DNA of 64,000 nucleotides, taken from positions 62,001 to 126,000 of the forward strand of contig CAJJAK010000009.1 of assembly GCA_905182165.1 (NCBI GenBank). Direction: 5' to 3'. This document shows, piece by piece, positions 51,939 to 63,601 of this stretch. Source of the DNA: an uncultured Paracoccaceae bacterium (GTDB taxonomy: Bacteria > Pseudomonadota > Alphaproteobacteria > Rhodobacterales > Rhodobacteraceae). Position 1 is the stretch's first letter. Each line of letters opens with the position of its first letter. A program made the translations under genes and the position numbers. The notes under the pieces were generated by a model. It was not told where the DNA came from. It saw only the letters and a list, made by a program, of their open reading frames with translations, and did no database searches.

Positions 51939-53348
51939 CTAACAGCTGTAATACATTCCAAACTCGACAGGATGTGGGGTGCGTTCATATGTAACCACTT
52001 CTTCCATTTTTAATTCTATGTAACCGTCTATTTGCGACTTGGTAAAAACATCTCCTGCTAATAAAAAGTCCATATTAGCTTGCAGCTCTTCTAGCGCTTC
52101 TCTTAAGCTTCCACACACTGTTGGAATACCAGTTAACTCCTCTGCTGGAAGGTCATAAAGATCTTTATCAGACGCTTCTCCAGGATCTGTTTTACTTTTA
52201 ATTCCATCGAGGCCTGCCATTAATAGAGCAGCAAAGCAAAGATAAGGATTTGCCGCAGGATCTGGAAAACGTGCCTCTACTCGTTTTGCTTTTGGTGACT
52301 CAGTCCATGGAATTCTAACACAGCCTGATCTATTTCGTGCAGAATAGGCTCTTAGAACTGGTGCTTCAAATCCAGGTATTAACCTTTTGTAACTATTTGT
52401 AGCGGGATTGGTGAATGCATTTAAGGCTTTTGCGTGCTTAAGTATTCCCCCAATAAAGTACAATGCATCTTGTGATAAGTCTGCATATTTATCTCCTGAA
52501 AAGAGTGGCTTTCCATCTTTCCAGATCGACATATTTACATGCATCCCTGAGCCGTTATCACCTGCAAATGGCTTGGGCATAAAAGTAGCAGATTTTCCAT
52601 AAGCATGAGCTACATTATGTATCACATATTTATACTTTTGAAGTTCATCTGCTTGATGGGTTAGGCTTCCAAAAATAAGCCCTAATTCGTGTTGGCATGA
52701 TCCAACTTCATGGTGATGCTTATCCACCTTCATACCCATGCGTTTCATTGTTGATAACATTTCTGACCGAATATCTTGTCCTGCGTCAATTGGGTTTACT
52801 GGGAAGTAACCACCCTTTAAGGTTGGCCTATGACCCATATTTCCCATTTCATAATCCGCATCAGTGTTCCAAGAAGCATCAGCAGCGTCTACTTCATAAG
52901 AGACCTTATTTATGGAATTTGAAAATCTAACATCATCAAAAAGAAAGAACTCTGCCTCAGGGCCGAAATAAGATAAATCGCCAATACCTGACGCAATCAG
53001 ATATGCTTCAGCTTTTTGAGCAGTGCCTCTTGGATCCCGATCATACGCCTCACCAGTATCAGGTTCCACTACAGAACAGTGAATTGCTAATGTTTTTTCG
53101 GCGTAGAATGGATCTATATAACATGAATTACTGTCTAACATTAATTTCATATCTGATTGATCAATTGATTTCCATCCCGCTATAGATGACCCGTCAAACA
53201 TAAAACCTTCTTCTAAAAAGTCTTCATCAACTTGGTCGGCCATTATTGTAACGTGTTGCAACTTTCCTCTTGGATCAGTGAAGCGGATATCTACATATTC
53301 AATACCTTCATCGTTTATAATTTTTACAACTTTTGAGTTTTCAGTCAT
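51939..53348 (-). CDS. glnA: Glutamine synthetase type I
   Basis: Assimilates ammonia into glutamine. A complete 469-residue [12 protein letters not shown] is at residues 51-59, the glutamate/ATP motif [16 protein letters not shown] at 259-274, [10 protein letters not shown] at 314-322, and the adenylylation site KDLYDLP with Tyr398, so activity should be controlled by GlnE and PII. It follows glnB by 29 bases, the standard glnB-glnA operon of alphaproteobacteria. In this window it also lies beside amine-osmolyte uptake and dddP. Intact. Confidence 0.97.
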   Translation of the reverse strand: MTENSKVVKIINDEGIEYVDIRFTDPRGKLQHVTIMADQVDEDFLEEGFMFDGSSIAGWKSIDQSDMKLMLDSNSCYIDPFYAEKTLAIHCSVVEPDTGEAYDRDPRGTAQKAEAYLIASGIGDLSYFGPEAEFFLFDDVRFSNSINKVSYEVDAADASWNTDADYEMGNMGHRPTLKGGYFPVNPIDAGQDIRSEMLSTMKRMGMKVDKHHHEVGSCQHELGLIFGSLTHQADELQKYKYVIHNVAHAYGKSATFMPKPFAGDNGSGMHVNMSIWKDGKPLFSGDKYADLSQDALYFIGGILKHAKALNAFTNPATNSYKRLIPGFEAPVLRAYSARNRSGCVRIPWTESPKAKRVEARFPDPAANPYLCFAALLMAGLDGIKSKTDPGEASDKDLYDLPAEELTGIPTVCGSLREALEELQANMDFLLAGDVFTKSQIDGYIELKMEEVVTYERTPHPVEFGMYYSC

Positions 53349-53377
53349 TTCTTACTCCTCGATTACCTGTTATTTGG

Positions 53378-53734
<357 letters not shown>

Positions 53735-53799
53735 TCAAATGACCGTAATCTTCCAATACTTTCTTTAATATCAGATAAAATTCTTAAAGATTTATTAAG

Positions 53800-53840
53800 T
53801 TTGTTTAAAAAATAGGCAATTTACTTATTTTTTAAACAAA
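53800..53840. repeat. Perfect 15-base inverted repeat between sdaA and glnB
   Basis: Arms TTTGTTTAAAAAATA (53800-53814) and TATTTTTTAAACAAA (53826-53840) with an 11-base loop. It lies 13 bases after the sdaA stop and about 90 bases before glnB on the same strand. It is probably the sdaA terminator, although AT-rich stems are weak; a role at the glnB promoter is the alternative. Confidence 0.55.
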
Positions 53841-53853
53841 TTAAAATAATATC

Positions 53854-55224
53854 CTAACAATTTGGAACATTAACTGCAAGTCCACCTAATGCTGTTTCTT
53901 TATATTTCATATTCATATCTCTCCCAGTTTGTCGCATCGTTTCGATGCAACTGTCTAAAGATACAATATGATTACCATCACCTCTTAAAGATAAAGATGC
54001 TGCAGAAATCGCTTTAATAGCTCCCAGTCCATTACGTTCTATACAGGGTACTTGAACTAACCCTTTTATAGGATCACAGGTCATGCCGAGGTGATGTTCC
54101 AATGCTATTTCAGCTGCATTTTCCACTTGCTTTGGAGATCCCCCTAGTAATTCACATAATCCTGCCGCTGCCATTGCAGATGCCGAACCTACTTCGGCCT
54201 GGCAACCACATTCAGCGCCAGAAATGGAGGCGTTATACTTTATTATCCCCCCAATTGCTGCGCAAGTTAGCAGAAAATCTGGAATTTTTGATTTTTTCGC
54301 TTGGGGAACAAAGTCGAGATAATATCTCAGAGTTGCAGGTATCACACCAGCTGCACCATTTGTTGGAGCCGTAACTACTTGCCCACCATTTGCATTTTCT
54401 TCATTTACAGCCATAGCGTACACTGAAATCCAGTCATTTATTATATGAGGTGCTTGTAAATTGTTTCCTTTTTCTTTCTGAAGACTGTCATAAATACTTT
54501 TTGCGCGTCTCTTTACATTCAAACCACCAGGTAGAATGCCTTCTTTTCTGATTCCACGATCAATGACATCATTCATTGTTTCAGCGATTTCAAATAATTT
54601 TTGTTCTAAAATTTTGGATGAAAGAATGATATTTTCATTTAGTAATTTCATTTCAGAAATTGATTTACCACTCTCTGCTGCCATAGAAAGCATTTCAGAC
54701 GCATTTTTGAAAGGGTAAGGATAAACATTTGTATCTTTGGTTGTCTGAGGGTTATTCATCTCATGTTCAGTCACAATGGCACCACCACCAACTGAATAGT
54801 AAATTTCAGTTAATAACACATCATTTTGAGCATCTAGGGCAAAAAATTGCATCCCATTTGGATGGCCAGTTAACTGTTTTTCATAATCAAATATAATATC
54901 AGTTTTTGGAGAAAATTTTAATTTTTTCATGGGTTTGGTTGGATTGTTTCCAATGAAGCAGAATTCACTATTTTATTAATATTTTGTTCATTATATTCAT
55001 TTAATTTGAAATCTGATAATCCTAATATTATTGCTTTATCAGTCGCATGGCCCTTACCTGTGAAAGCCAGTGAACCATGCAATGAAACTTTAATAGAGTA
55101 TGGTGTTATATTGACTATTTTTTATTTTTTGTAAAAAGTTAGAGGCTGCTATCATAGGCCCAATAGTATGGGAGCTGGATGGTCCTAACCCAATTTTGAA
55201 TATATCCAGTACTGATTGAAACAT
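53854..55224 (-). CDS. sdaA: L-serine dehydratase, iron-sulfur type (frameshifted)
   Basis: Converts serine to pyruvate and ammonia with an oxygen-sensitive 4Fe-4S cluster. The beta-domain start [20 protein letters not shown] at 55224 and [19 protein letters not shown] follow in two frames (break near 55110). After a further break near 54940 the alpha domain is open to the end. The cluster cysteines fit [45 protein letters not shown] and the second-last Cys of the protein (NVPNC). About 457 residues, normal for single-chain SdaA. Upstream lies rpiA, divergent. Confidence 0.93.
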
Positions 55225-55397
55225 TTTTGATCCTTTTTGATAACAGCATGGTTTAACTTAAACTAGATGACACGAAGCAATGAAAACGACTAATTATGGT
55301 TTTTTTAAGAATTAATACTTTTTAAAACAAAATTAATTAAAATTTGCTCTCGCTCTGGTGAAACAAAATGGCTATATCTGGCGTAGGAGTGTTTAAG

Positions 55398-56197
55398 ATG
55401 GATTTTACTTTCAATGATAGTGACAAAGCAAAGTACGCTTCGGCAAAATATTCATTAAATTTTATTAAAGATGGAATGAAAATTGGCCTTGGAACTGGCT
55501 CAACAGCTGCATGGTTTGTCGTATTGTTGTCCGATTTTATTAAAAAAAATGATATTAAAATCAGCTTAAAACACTTCTAGCTTTACAAAAACATTGGCAA
55601 AGGCTGTTGGCGTAATAGTTGTCAGTTTAGATGAGATTGAGTGTTTAGATTTAACTATTGATGGAGCTGATGAATTTGATGATCATTTAAATTTAATAAA
55701 AGGTGGTGGTGCAGCTCTTTTGCAAGAAAAGATTGTTGAAACAGCAAGTTCAGAAATGATTGTTATTGCTGATACTGGTAAGTATGTAAAAAAATTAGGC
55801 AAATTTCCTCTACCAATTGAAGTCGTGCCATTTGGCGCTTCTTCTACAAAAAATATTATAGATAATTTGTTTCTTATATGTGGGTTTAAGGATATTTCAG
55901 GAACATTTAGGCAGAAAAATGGACAAATTTTTGTTACTGATGAAGGTAACAATATTATAGACTATAAATTAAATGAAATTTCTTTCAAAAGAATTATCAA
56001 TAAAAATCAATAATATAACAGGAGTTATTGAACATGGGATTTTTACAAATTTGTGTACTAAAGTAATTGTAGGCAAGCCTAGTGGAGGTATACATTTATT
56101 CAGTAAACAACTTAAAACCAATAAGTTTCAAGCTATTGATTTAAGTGAAATGAATAGGCTGAATGAGACAATCTTGGGAATAAAAAATGAAATTTGA
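55398..56197 (+). CDS. rpiA: Ribose-5-phosphate isomerase A (frameshifted)
   Basis: Interconverts ribulose 5-phosphate and ribose 5-phosphate in the pentose phosphate pathway. The start at 55398 (MDFTFNDSDKAKYASAKYSL) follows TAGGAG by eight bases; the ATG at 55368 lacks a site. GLGTGSTAAW (30-39) is the phosphate loop; after a break near 55580, DLTIDGADEFD and KGGGAALLQEKIV hold catalytic Asp, Glu and Lys; a second break near 56000 precedes the end HGIFTNLCTKVIVGKPSG. About 263 residues. Overlaps gor by 11 bases. Confidence 0.93.
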
Positions 56198-57538
56198 TTA
56201 TGATTTATTTGTTATTGGTGGTGGATCGGGTGGCGTAAGAGCTGCGAGGTTAGCAGCAGAATTAGGTATTAAAGTTGGCCTATGTGAGGAGTATCGATTG
56301 GGTGGTACTTGTGTCATTAGAGGATGTGTACCTAAAAAATTATACTTTTATGCTAGTTCTTATTCGGAAATGTTTAAGGATTCTTTTAATTTTGGTTGGG
56401 ATGTGAATAATATTTCGTTCGATTGGCCAAAGTTAGTTAATGCCAAAAATGGGGAAATTGCACATATCAAAAGATTTATCATAAAAATTTGTTAAAAGCG
56501 GGTGTTAAAATATTTAATGCAAAAGGAAGAGTTGAAGGGGCACACAATATTTCATTAAGCAGTGGGGAGGAATTTTCAACAAAGCATATTTTAGTTGCTG
56601 TTGGAGGCGCTCCTTACATCCCAAAATTTGAAGGTTCAAATTATTCAATTAGTTCAAATGAAATATTTGATTTAAAAGTTTTTAATAACGAATTCTTGTT
56701 GTTGGTGGTGGTTATATTGCTTGTGAGTTTTCTAGTATTTTTAATGGATTGGGCGCAAATGTAGTGCAGTTTTATCGCGGTTCATCCATTCTTCGAGGTT
56801 TTGATGAGGAAATTACGAATCATGTTAGTAATTCGATGATTAACCGGGGGATCAATCTTAACCTGAATACAGATGTCAAAAGTATTAAAAAAACAAATCA
56901 AGGTTATTTAGTAAGAGATAATAATGATGCTGAGATAATAGTAGATGTTGTTTTGCACGCCACAGGAAGAAAGCCACTTACTAAAGGATTGGGATTAGAT
57001 GAAATTGGCTTAAAACTTGGAAAATTAGGTGAAGTTAAAGTTAACGAGTACAGTCAAACAGAAATTCCCTCCATTTTTGCCGTAGGTGATGTTACGAACC
57101 GTGCTAACTTAACGCCTGTTGCGATCAGAGAAGGTTCAGCTTTTGTAAAAACAGTTTTTGAAGGAATACCAGTAAAAGCTAATTATCCACTAATTCCAAC
57201 AGCAATATTTACACAAGCGAGTTTGGTAGAGAAGCAACACCAGAAGAATTAGCAAAAAAATTAAGAAGATTGAAGTATATGTTGCAAAGTTTAGGCCAAT
57301 GGCAAATATTTTGTCTGGAAAAGCGGAACAGATTATGATGAAACTTGTAGTGAGTTTTAAAACAAAAAAAGTTTTGGGCGTTCATATAGTGGGAAGTGGT
57401 GCCTCAGAAATGATCCAGTTAGCTGGAGTTGCGCTTCAGATGGGTGCAACAAAAGAAGATTTTGATAATACGATCGCAGTTCACCCAACTGCTGCAGAAG
57501 AATTAGTAACAATGAAATTACCCACTAGAGTGTCTTGA
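56187..57538 (+). CDS. gor: Glutathione reductase (frameshifted)
   Basis: A flavoprotein that reduces GSSG with NADPH, about 450 residues. FAD motif VIGGGSGGVRAARLAAE and the redox pair GGTCVIRGCVPKK (Cys42, Cys47) are in the first piece. VGGAPYIP, the NADPH region around 56700, GRKPLTKGLGLDEIG, FAVGDVTNRANLTPVA (FAD) and the C-terminal IAVHPTAAEELVTMK with the active His/Glu follow in other frames. Breaks lie near 56490, 56690-56760 and 57240-57300. Starts inside the end of rpiA; hflK follows after 64 bases. Confidence 0.92.
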
Positions 57539-57602
57539 TTTTTTGTGCGATGACACCAAGTAACAATTAATAAGTAATGACCTTTAGGAAGGACAACTTT
57601 AA

Positions 57603-58748
57603 ATGTCAGACAATGATCAAGGACCTTGGGGTGGCGATGGCCCTAAAAAAGGTGATGGTAAAGAAAATGGAAAGCATATCCCTGAAAAGCAAAGTGGTCA
57701 AAATAATGGAGGTAATCAAATGCCCCCAGAGTTGGATGAGATTGTAAAAAAAGGCCAAGAACAGCTTAGACTTTTAATGGGTGGAAAAGCTGGAAAATCT
57801 GGTAATGGAGGCAATCAAGGAGGTTCTCCAATAAGTATGGGGAAGCGTCCGATTTTTTTAGGATTGATTGTATTAGCGGTTTTATGGCTTTTTACTTCTT
57901 TTTACCGTGTTGATACATCAGAACAATCCGTAGAGCTTTTGTTTGGAAAATATTTGGAAACAGGTGAGGAAGGTTTAAACTTTGCTCCTTGGCCCATTGT
58001 AACAAAAGAAATTGTTCCAGTAACGAGAGAAAATACTGAGGAAATTGGTGTTGGTAGATCGGGAAGAGCATCTGATCAAGGTTTGATGTTGACACGTGAT
58101 GAAAACATTGTGGATATTGATTATCAGGTTGTTTGGAACATTAATGACGCTCAAAAGTTTCTGTTCAATATAGCTGGGCCTAAAGAAACAATTAGAGCTG
58201 TATCAGAATCTGTAATGAGAGAAATTGTTGCACGCACAAACCTCACCCCTATTCTAACTACTGGTAAAGGAAAAATTGAACAGGAGTTGCAAGCGTTAAT
58301 TCAGCAAACACTTGATAGTTATGAAAGTGGCGTAAGAATTGTACGTGTAAACTTGGATAAAGCGGATCCACCTGGTGATGTTGCTAATGCATTTAAAGAA
58401 GTGCAGGCTGCGGAGCAGACAAAGGATACATTGGAAAAACAAGCCGATGCATATTCAAATAAAGTTGTGGCTGAAGCAAGGGGTGAAGCTGCCCAGTTGC
58501 AACAGCAAGCTGAAGGTTACAGAGCTCAAGTAATTAATGAAGCAGTTGGTGAAGCATCAAGATTCAAGGCAGTTTATGCTGAGTATGCTAAGGCGCCTGA
58601 GGTAACGAGAAAACGTTTATATATCGAAACCATGGAAAGAGTTTTAAGTAGTGTAGATAAGATACTGATTGATCAAGGTGCTAATGGTCAAGGTGTATTA
58701 CCTTACTTACCAGTTAATGAATTAATCAAGAAAAAAGGGTCAAACTGA
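57603..58748 (+). CDS. hflK: FtsH modulator HflK
   Basis: A complete 381-residue band-7/SPFH protein that with HflC forms a membrane complex around the FtsH protease. The Gly/Asn-rich N terminus (residues 1-80) is typical of HflK. One membrane helix (84-100) is followed by the SPFH domain (YRVDTSEQSVELLFGKYLETGEEGLNFAPWP..NIVDIDYQVVWNI) and a long coiled-coil, alanine- and glutamine-rich region (EAAQLQQQAEGYRAQV). The AAGGA ribosome site precedes the ATG. Stop and hflC start overlap (TGATG). Intact. Confidence 0.95.
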   Translation: MSDNDQGPWGGDGPKKGDGKENGKHIPEKQSGQNNGGNQMPPELDEIVKKGQEQLRLLMGGKAGKSGNGGNQGGSPISMGKRPIFLGLIVLAVLWLFTSFYRVDTSEQSVELLFGKYLETGEEGLNFAPWPIVTKEIVPVTRENTEEIGVGRSGRASDQGLMLTRDENIVDIDYQVVWNINDAQKFLFNIAGPKETIRAVSESVMREIVARTNLTPILTTGKGKIEQELQALIQQTLDSYESGVRIVRVNLDKADPPGDVANAFKEVQAAEQTKDTLEKQADAYSNKVVAEARGEAAQLQQQAEGYRAQVINEAVGEASRFKAVYAEYAKAPEVTRKRLYIETMERVLSSVDKILIDQGANGQGVLPYLPVNELIKKKGSN

Positions 58749-59627
58749 TGAGCCGTACTTATATATTAGTGTCATTTTTAGTAGCTGTTTGTTTTATAGT
58801 CATGTCAGCCTTATTCACCGTGGATGAACGACAGAAGGCTCTTGTCCTACAGTTTGGTGAAGTAATAAAAATCATAGAAAAGCCAGGACTTGCCACAAAA
58901 ATTCCTTTTATTCAAACAGTTGTGAAATATGACGGCAGAATTCTTCCTTTAGATACATTGCCACTCGAAGTCACAATGAAAGATAATAGACGATTTGACG
59001 TTGATGCATTCGCTCGTTGGAGAATTGCTGATGTTAAAGCTTTTAGGCGTCGCAGTCGGTTCCGGTGGCGCTGGTGCAGCAGCCTCTAGATTAGAACAAA
59101 TTCTTAATGCGGAGTTAAGAACAACTTTGGGTGAAGTTAATTCTAGTGAGTTGTTGTCTGTCAACAGAGTAAAATTAATGAATACCATTCGTGATTCTGC
59201 AAGGGCTAAAGCATCAGCCCTTGGTGTTGATATAATCGATGTACGTATTAAGCGAGCAGACTTACCAATAGAAAATCTTAATGCAACTTTTTCAAGAATG
59301 CGGGCAGAACGTGAGCAAGATACAGCAAAGTTAATTGCAGAAGGTAATGAAGCGGCAAAAAGAGCTACGTCTCTAGCAGATCGTACTGTTGTTGAAACTC
59401 TTTCAGAGGCCCAAAAGAATGCTGATATTGTTCGAGGGGAAGCTGATGCAGAAAGAAATTCTATCTTTGCTGATGCATTTGGGAGAGATCCAGAGTTCTT
59501 TGCATTTTATAGATCATTAACTGCCTATGAAAATTCTCTAAAGGGATCGAATTCAACGCTTGTAATATCACCAGATAGTGAGTTTTTTGATTATTTAAAA
59601 TCTGCTTCTATTCCAACTGAAAAATAG
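58748..59627 (+). CDS. hflC: FtsH modulator HflC (one frameshift)
   Basis: SPFH partner of HflK, about 293 residues. The N-terminal helix YILVSFLVAVCFIVMSALFTVDERQKALVLQFGEV and KIPFIQTVVKYDGRILPLD belong to the family; after a break near 59045 it continues with VGSGGAGAAASRLEQILNAELRTTLG, ALGVDIIDVRIKRADLP and the coiled coil to FFDYLKS. Translationally coupled to hflK (one-base overlap) and to the DUF2065 gene (TAGTG). The break sits in a strongly conserved region and looks like a single missing or extra base. Confidence 0.94.
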
Positions 59628-59824
59628 TGCTATCCTATATTTTAACTATCCTTGGCTGTGTAGCGGTCTTGGAGGGTCTAGTTTTAGTTTTAGCACCATC
59701 GCGATTTGAAGATTTAATCAAGTGGTTGGGCGGATTAGATATTTCTTCTAGGAGGAATTTTGGATTATTAACCGTTGCTTTGGGGGTGTTTCTCGTATGG
59801 ATTTCAAAATATTTTTTTAATTAA
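59627..59824 (+). CDS. DUF2065 small membrane protein
   Basis: A 65-residue protein starting at a GTG that overlaps the hflC stop (TAGTG). Two hydrophobic helices (LSYILTILGCVAVLEGLVLVL and FGLLTVALGVFLVWI) flank a loop with SRRNFG, the DUF2065 signature. Its place between hflC and degP is conserved in proteobacteria, which hints at a role in membrane protein quality control, but no function is established. Confidence 0.85.
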   Translation: MLSYILTILGCVAVLEGLVLVLAPSRFEDLIKWLGGLDISSRRNFGLLTVALGVFLVWISKYFFN

Positions 59825-59880
59825 TATATTGATTATCTTATCAAGATCTTGAAACAAAGGCTAACTTGGTCGAGGTATAA

Positions 59881-61356
59881 ATGACTAAAATTCTAAAAAT
59901 CGAATATAGCATCAAGCGTGTAAGCATTCTATTTATACAGCTTTCTCTTTTATCCATTGCATTTTTATTATTAAGTTACTCTTCAGCATTTTCTCGAACC
60001 GCTTATGAAAGTTTTGCTGATTTAGTGGATGAAATTAGTCCAGCTGTTGTGAATATTACAACGTCGAAAGAGATTGAAAGCTCTGGATCTTTGTTACCAG
60101 AGATTCCTAAAGGTTCGCCCTTAGAGGATTTGTTTCGTAATTTACCAAATCAAAATGGGTTAAACGGAAGTCCGAAGAGGAGAAGAACGTCTGCTCTTGG
60201 CTCTGGATTTATCATATCTGAAACTGGATTGGTTGTTACAAATAACCACGTGATAGAGCAGGCTGATGAAATATTAATTGAACTTTTTAGTGGTGAAGAA
60301 TTAAAAGCAACTTTAGTAGGCACTGATCCCAAAACTGATATTGCTTTGTTGAAAGTTGAATATGACAAACCTTTATCTTTTGTAAAGTTTGGTAATAGTG
60401 ATCTTGCTCGCGTTGGAGATTGGGTAATGGCTGTAGGAAATCCTTTAGGGCAGGGCTTTTCTGTTTCTGCTGGCATTATTTCTGCTCGAAATAGGGCTTT
60501 AAGAGGAAGTTACGATGATTTTATTCAAACTGATGCAGCGATTAATAGGGGAAATTCAGGCGGTCCATTGTTTAACATGGAAGGTGAGGTTCTTGGCGTA
60601 AATACTGCTATAATTAGTCCAAACGGTGGATCTATTGGTATTGGGTTTTCAATGGCGTCAAATGTAGTCAGTAAAGTAGTGTATCAATTAGAAAAGTATG
60701 GTGAAACAAGAAGGGGTTGGCTTGGTGTTAGCATTCAAGATGTGTCTGATGATATTGCAGTAGCAAAAGATTTAGACAGTACTGATGGAGCATTAGTTAC
60801 AAACACACCTGATGTTTCGGCAAAAATTGCTGGAGTAAAAGTTGCTGACGTCATTATTTCTTTTGATAATCAGTTAATAAAGAATACGCGAGCTTTAGTT
60901 AAAATTGTTGGGGCTACTGAAGTTGGAAAAATTGTTAAGGTAACTGTTATGCGCAATGGTGAAAAAAAGGTACTTGAAGTAACTGTTGGTCATAGAGAGC
61001 AAGTCGAGGCGAGTTTGGCAAATGATAGCTCTATGAAGCAAAACTTAGATGAACCCTTAGAAACTGAAGTAAGTGGTATGGTAGTGTCTTCCCTGACTAA
61101 AGAGTGGAAAGATGCCTTAAAGTTGGAGCCTGAGACGACCGGAGTTGTCGTCATATCGGTTGAGGTTGATAGCGCTGCTTCGGAAAAAGGCATTGTGGCT
61201 GGAGACTTGATAATTGAGGCTAATCAGGAAAAAGTTTCTGACATGAAACAATTCAATGATAGTCTCAATATAACCAAAAACTCAGGCAAATCTTCAATTC
61301 TCTTGTTGATACGTAGAAATGGAAATCAAAGATTTTTAGCTTTACCAATTAAATAG
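59881..61356 (+). CDS. degP: Periplasmic serine endoprotease, Do/DegP family
   Basis: A complete 491-residue HtrA protein. A signal segment (residues 15-39) is followed by the trypsin-like domain with His123 (VTNNHVIEQ), Asp153 (PKTDIALLKV) and Ser226 (RGNSGGPLF), and two PDZ domains (about 275-365 and 390-485; RRGWLGVSIQDVS starts the first). It degrades or refolds damaged envelope proteins. Last gene of the hflK-hflC-DUF2065-degP group; the whole run concerns membrane and envelope proteolysis. Intact. Confidence 0.95.
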   Translation: MTKILKIEYSIKRVSILFIQLSLLSIAFLLLSYSSAFSRTAYESFADLVDEISPAVVNITTSKEIESSGSLLPEIPKGSPLEDLFRNLPNQNGLNGSPKRRRTSALGSGFIISETGLVVTNNHVIEQADEILIELFSGEELKATLVGTDPKTDIALLKVEYDKPLSFVKFGNSDLARVGDWVMAVGNPLGQGFSVSAGIISARNRALRGSYDDFIQTDAAINRGNSGGPLFNMEGEVLGVNTAIISPNGGSIGIGFSMASNVVSKVVYQLEKYGETRRGWLGVSIQDVSDDIAVAKDLDSTDGALVTNTPDVSAKIAGVKVADVIISFDNQLIKNTRALVKIVGATEVGKIVKVTVMRNGEKKVLEVTVGHREQVEASLANDSSMKQNLDEPLETEVSGMVVSSLTKEWKDALKLEPETTGVVVISVEVDSAASEKGIVAGDLIIEANQEKVSDMKQFNDSLNITKNSGKSSILLLIRRNGNQRFLALPIK

Positions 61357-61366
61357 CTATTAGTAT

Positions 61367-61984
61367 TTAAAATAATAATTGACTTACTTCTTTGAAACCG
61401 TCGTGGATCATTTCATAGGTTAAATATACTAGAAATACCAATCCGGCCCAACTTAACCAAGTATACTTGGTCATTAGTTTCATTATCATGGTTGCAAAAA
61501 AAGCCATAAAGGCTATAGCGACTATTAACCCAAATATAAGTAAAGAAGTGTTTTCTCGTGCAATCGCTGCTACAGCAACGACATTGTCGATAGACATAGA
61601 TACATCAGCTATAGTAATGGTTATAAGTGCCTTGATTAATTGGCTTCTTTCACTGCCTGTTACTTGGATTTTATTTACTTTTTCCGATTTATCTTTTGAA
61701 TTATATTGTCTTAATTCTATAAAAAAGCGATAACAAACGAATGCTAATAAACAACCTCCAATAAATAAAATGCCTGGTATTGCAAGCAAGTAACTGGCAA
61801 TTGCTGCGAAAAAAATCCTTAATCCAGCAGCTAATGCCATTCCCATAAAAATTGCTCGTTTCCGCATAATAGGTGATAACCCAGCAGCGGCCATGCCAAT
61901 TACAAGCGCATTGTCTCCTGACAGAATAATATCCGCAAAGATAATTTGTAAAATTTCTGAGCCATGCTCCAGCATATGGTGCAT
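61367..61984 (-). CDS. TerC-family integral membrane protein (YjbE type)
   Basis: A 205-residue membrane protein with six to seven helices. The two acidic repeats DIILSGDNALVIGMA and DVSMSIDNVVAVAAI are the TerC hallmark and lie in the membrane, a likely metal site. Relatives export Mn2+ or metallate secreted proteins. It is convergent with degP with only ten bases between the stops. Intact. Confidence 0.9.
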   Translation of the reverse strand: MHHMLEHGSEILQIIFADIILSGDNALVIGMAAAGLSPIMRKRAIFMGMALAAGLRIFFAAIASYLLAIPGILFIGGCLLAFVCYRFFIELRQYNSKDKSEKVNKIQVTGSERSQLIKALITITIADVSMSIDNVVAVAAIARENTSLLIFGLIVAIAFMAFFATMIMKLMTKYTWLSWAGLVFLVYLTYEMIHDGFKEVSQLLF

Positions 61985-62124
61985 TCCTTAAGTGTATATT
62001 AGAGTTGCATTGATTAGTGATATAATCTTCTCAGTTAAATTTTTCTAGTAGAAATATTGTAGCTTTTACTATTCTCACATAACTTGGTTCATTCCAGCAT
62101 TTTTTTTAAGTTTTTAAACTTATA

Positions 62125-63287
62125 TCATAGGTTTTCTGCGAATTCACAAATATCAATCAGTGATTGTTCAAATATTTTGTCTGAAACTGTCATGGCTATT
62201 CTAAGGTGTCCTGCAGCAGCTTGACCAAAACTTTCCCCAGGCATAACAGCGATTTTCTTTTCGTCTAATTTAGAGCAAATTCATTTCCAGTTAATCCAGT
62301 TTTTCGAATATCTACCATAAGATACATGGTTCCATCACTCGGTACTAAATTAATTGAATTATTTTTTTGTAATATTTTGGTTGCTAATTCATATCGCCGT
62401 TTAAATGGTAAGGAGACTTTTTCCATGCCCTCTTTTCCTTGGCTCAGGGCAAAATATGCTGCTTCCTGAATAAAACCAGGTAAACCATACGTTGTAGAAG
62501 TTGCTAAGTTTACCATGTGCTCAATAATAAATTCTGGACCGATCACCCATCCGCAGCGAAAGCCGGTCATTGCGTGGCTTTTAGACATCGACCCAATAAC
62601 TAAGGTTTTTTCTTCTATTTCTTTAATGCTCCTTGGGGAGATATGTTTACCATTCCATATTTGACAATCATAGACTTCATCAGAAATTAACCATAAATTA
62701 TGTTTTATGACTGCTTTTGAAATGCCTTCTATAGTACCTTTGGTATAAACTGCTCCAGTTGGATTGTTTGGCGTATTAATTAATAGTGACTTTGCGCCAT
62801 GTGCATTTTTATCAATTTCTTCATAAGTAGGTTGAAAATTATTTTTTGCTTCAGTTTTTATTGGTATATCTTTAGCACCAATACTTCGAATTGTTCCTGG
62901 ATAAGTGGCATAGTATGGATCTAAGTAAAGTGCTCTATCACCTTCGTTGCAGACAGCCATATGAGTAGCAAATAGACCCGCCTGTCCACCAGGTGTAACT
63001 ATCACGTTTTCTGGCCTAGTTTTGACACCTGTTTTCTCTTCATTTAATTTTGCAATCAAGTTCCTTAATTTAATTAAGCCCTGCATTTCTGCGTAACCCG
63101 TGTTCCCATTTAAAGCACTTTTTCTCATAGCCTCAATAATCGTACTATCGGTTCGAATATCGTGCTCGCCAATAGATAATTCAATAACATTTTCTCCATT
63201 TGAAATCATTTTGCGGGCTCTATTAAAAACACCCCAGCCGTCTGATCCACCAGCTGTTATATTTTTTATTCTGTTTGAAATTGACAC
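62125..63287 (-). CDS. Class I/II PLP-dependent aminotransferase (one frameshift)
   Basis: About 387 residues. VIELSIGEHDIRTDS, ENVIVTPGGQAGLFA, NTPNNPTGAVY (PLP ring contact), LISDEVYDCQIW and the PLP lysine in IGSMSKSHAMTGFRCGWVIG identify an aspartate/aromatic-type fold I aminotransferase. Near 62270 the frame shifts and ends with KIAVMPGESFGQAAAGHLRIAMT (substrate-carboxylate Arg) and a stop at 62125. The SIGEHD opening resembles a group that uses arginine or other amino acids with pyruvate; the substrate is not certain. Confidence 0.87.
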
Positions 63288-63601
63288 GGCTGTTAATCTT
63301 TCTTTCTTGATTTCCTTAAGCTGGTCATTGCAATTATTCTATTTAAAGACAAGTAATATAATGCAAATAATTTGAGTTTTATTAGATCAATGAGCTTTGC
63401 TATCACTATTATTTGAACTTATCTTTATTTCTTCAAATACTTGCCATTTAAGAAGTAAACAGTTACGAACGCCATATGTTTAGCGAAATATTTATAATTT
63501 GTATTATTATAACCGACTGAAAATTCAGGTGGGCGCTTCTTTTATTTCAAATTATGTAATTATCTGATAGTCCGCAATACAAGTGAAGTGCGATGTGAGA
63601 T
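63288..63601. other. Intergenic region, aminotransferase/cysS
   Basis: 314 bases of AT-rich sequence between the divergent aminotransferase and cysS starts. No credible coding frame, tRNA or strong hairpin was seen. It should hold both promoters; TTGTATTATTATAACC near 63497 offers a possible -10 element (TATAAC) for cysS, and GTGAGA lies just before the cysS ATG as a weak ribosome site. Confidence 0.5.
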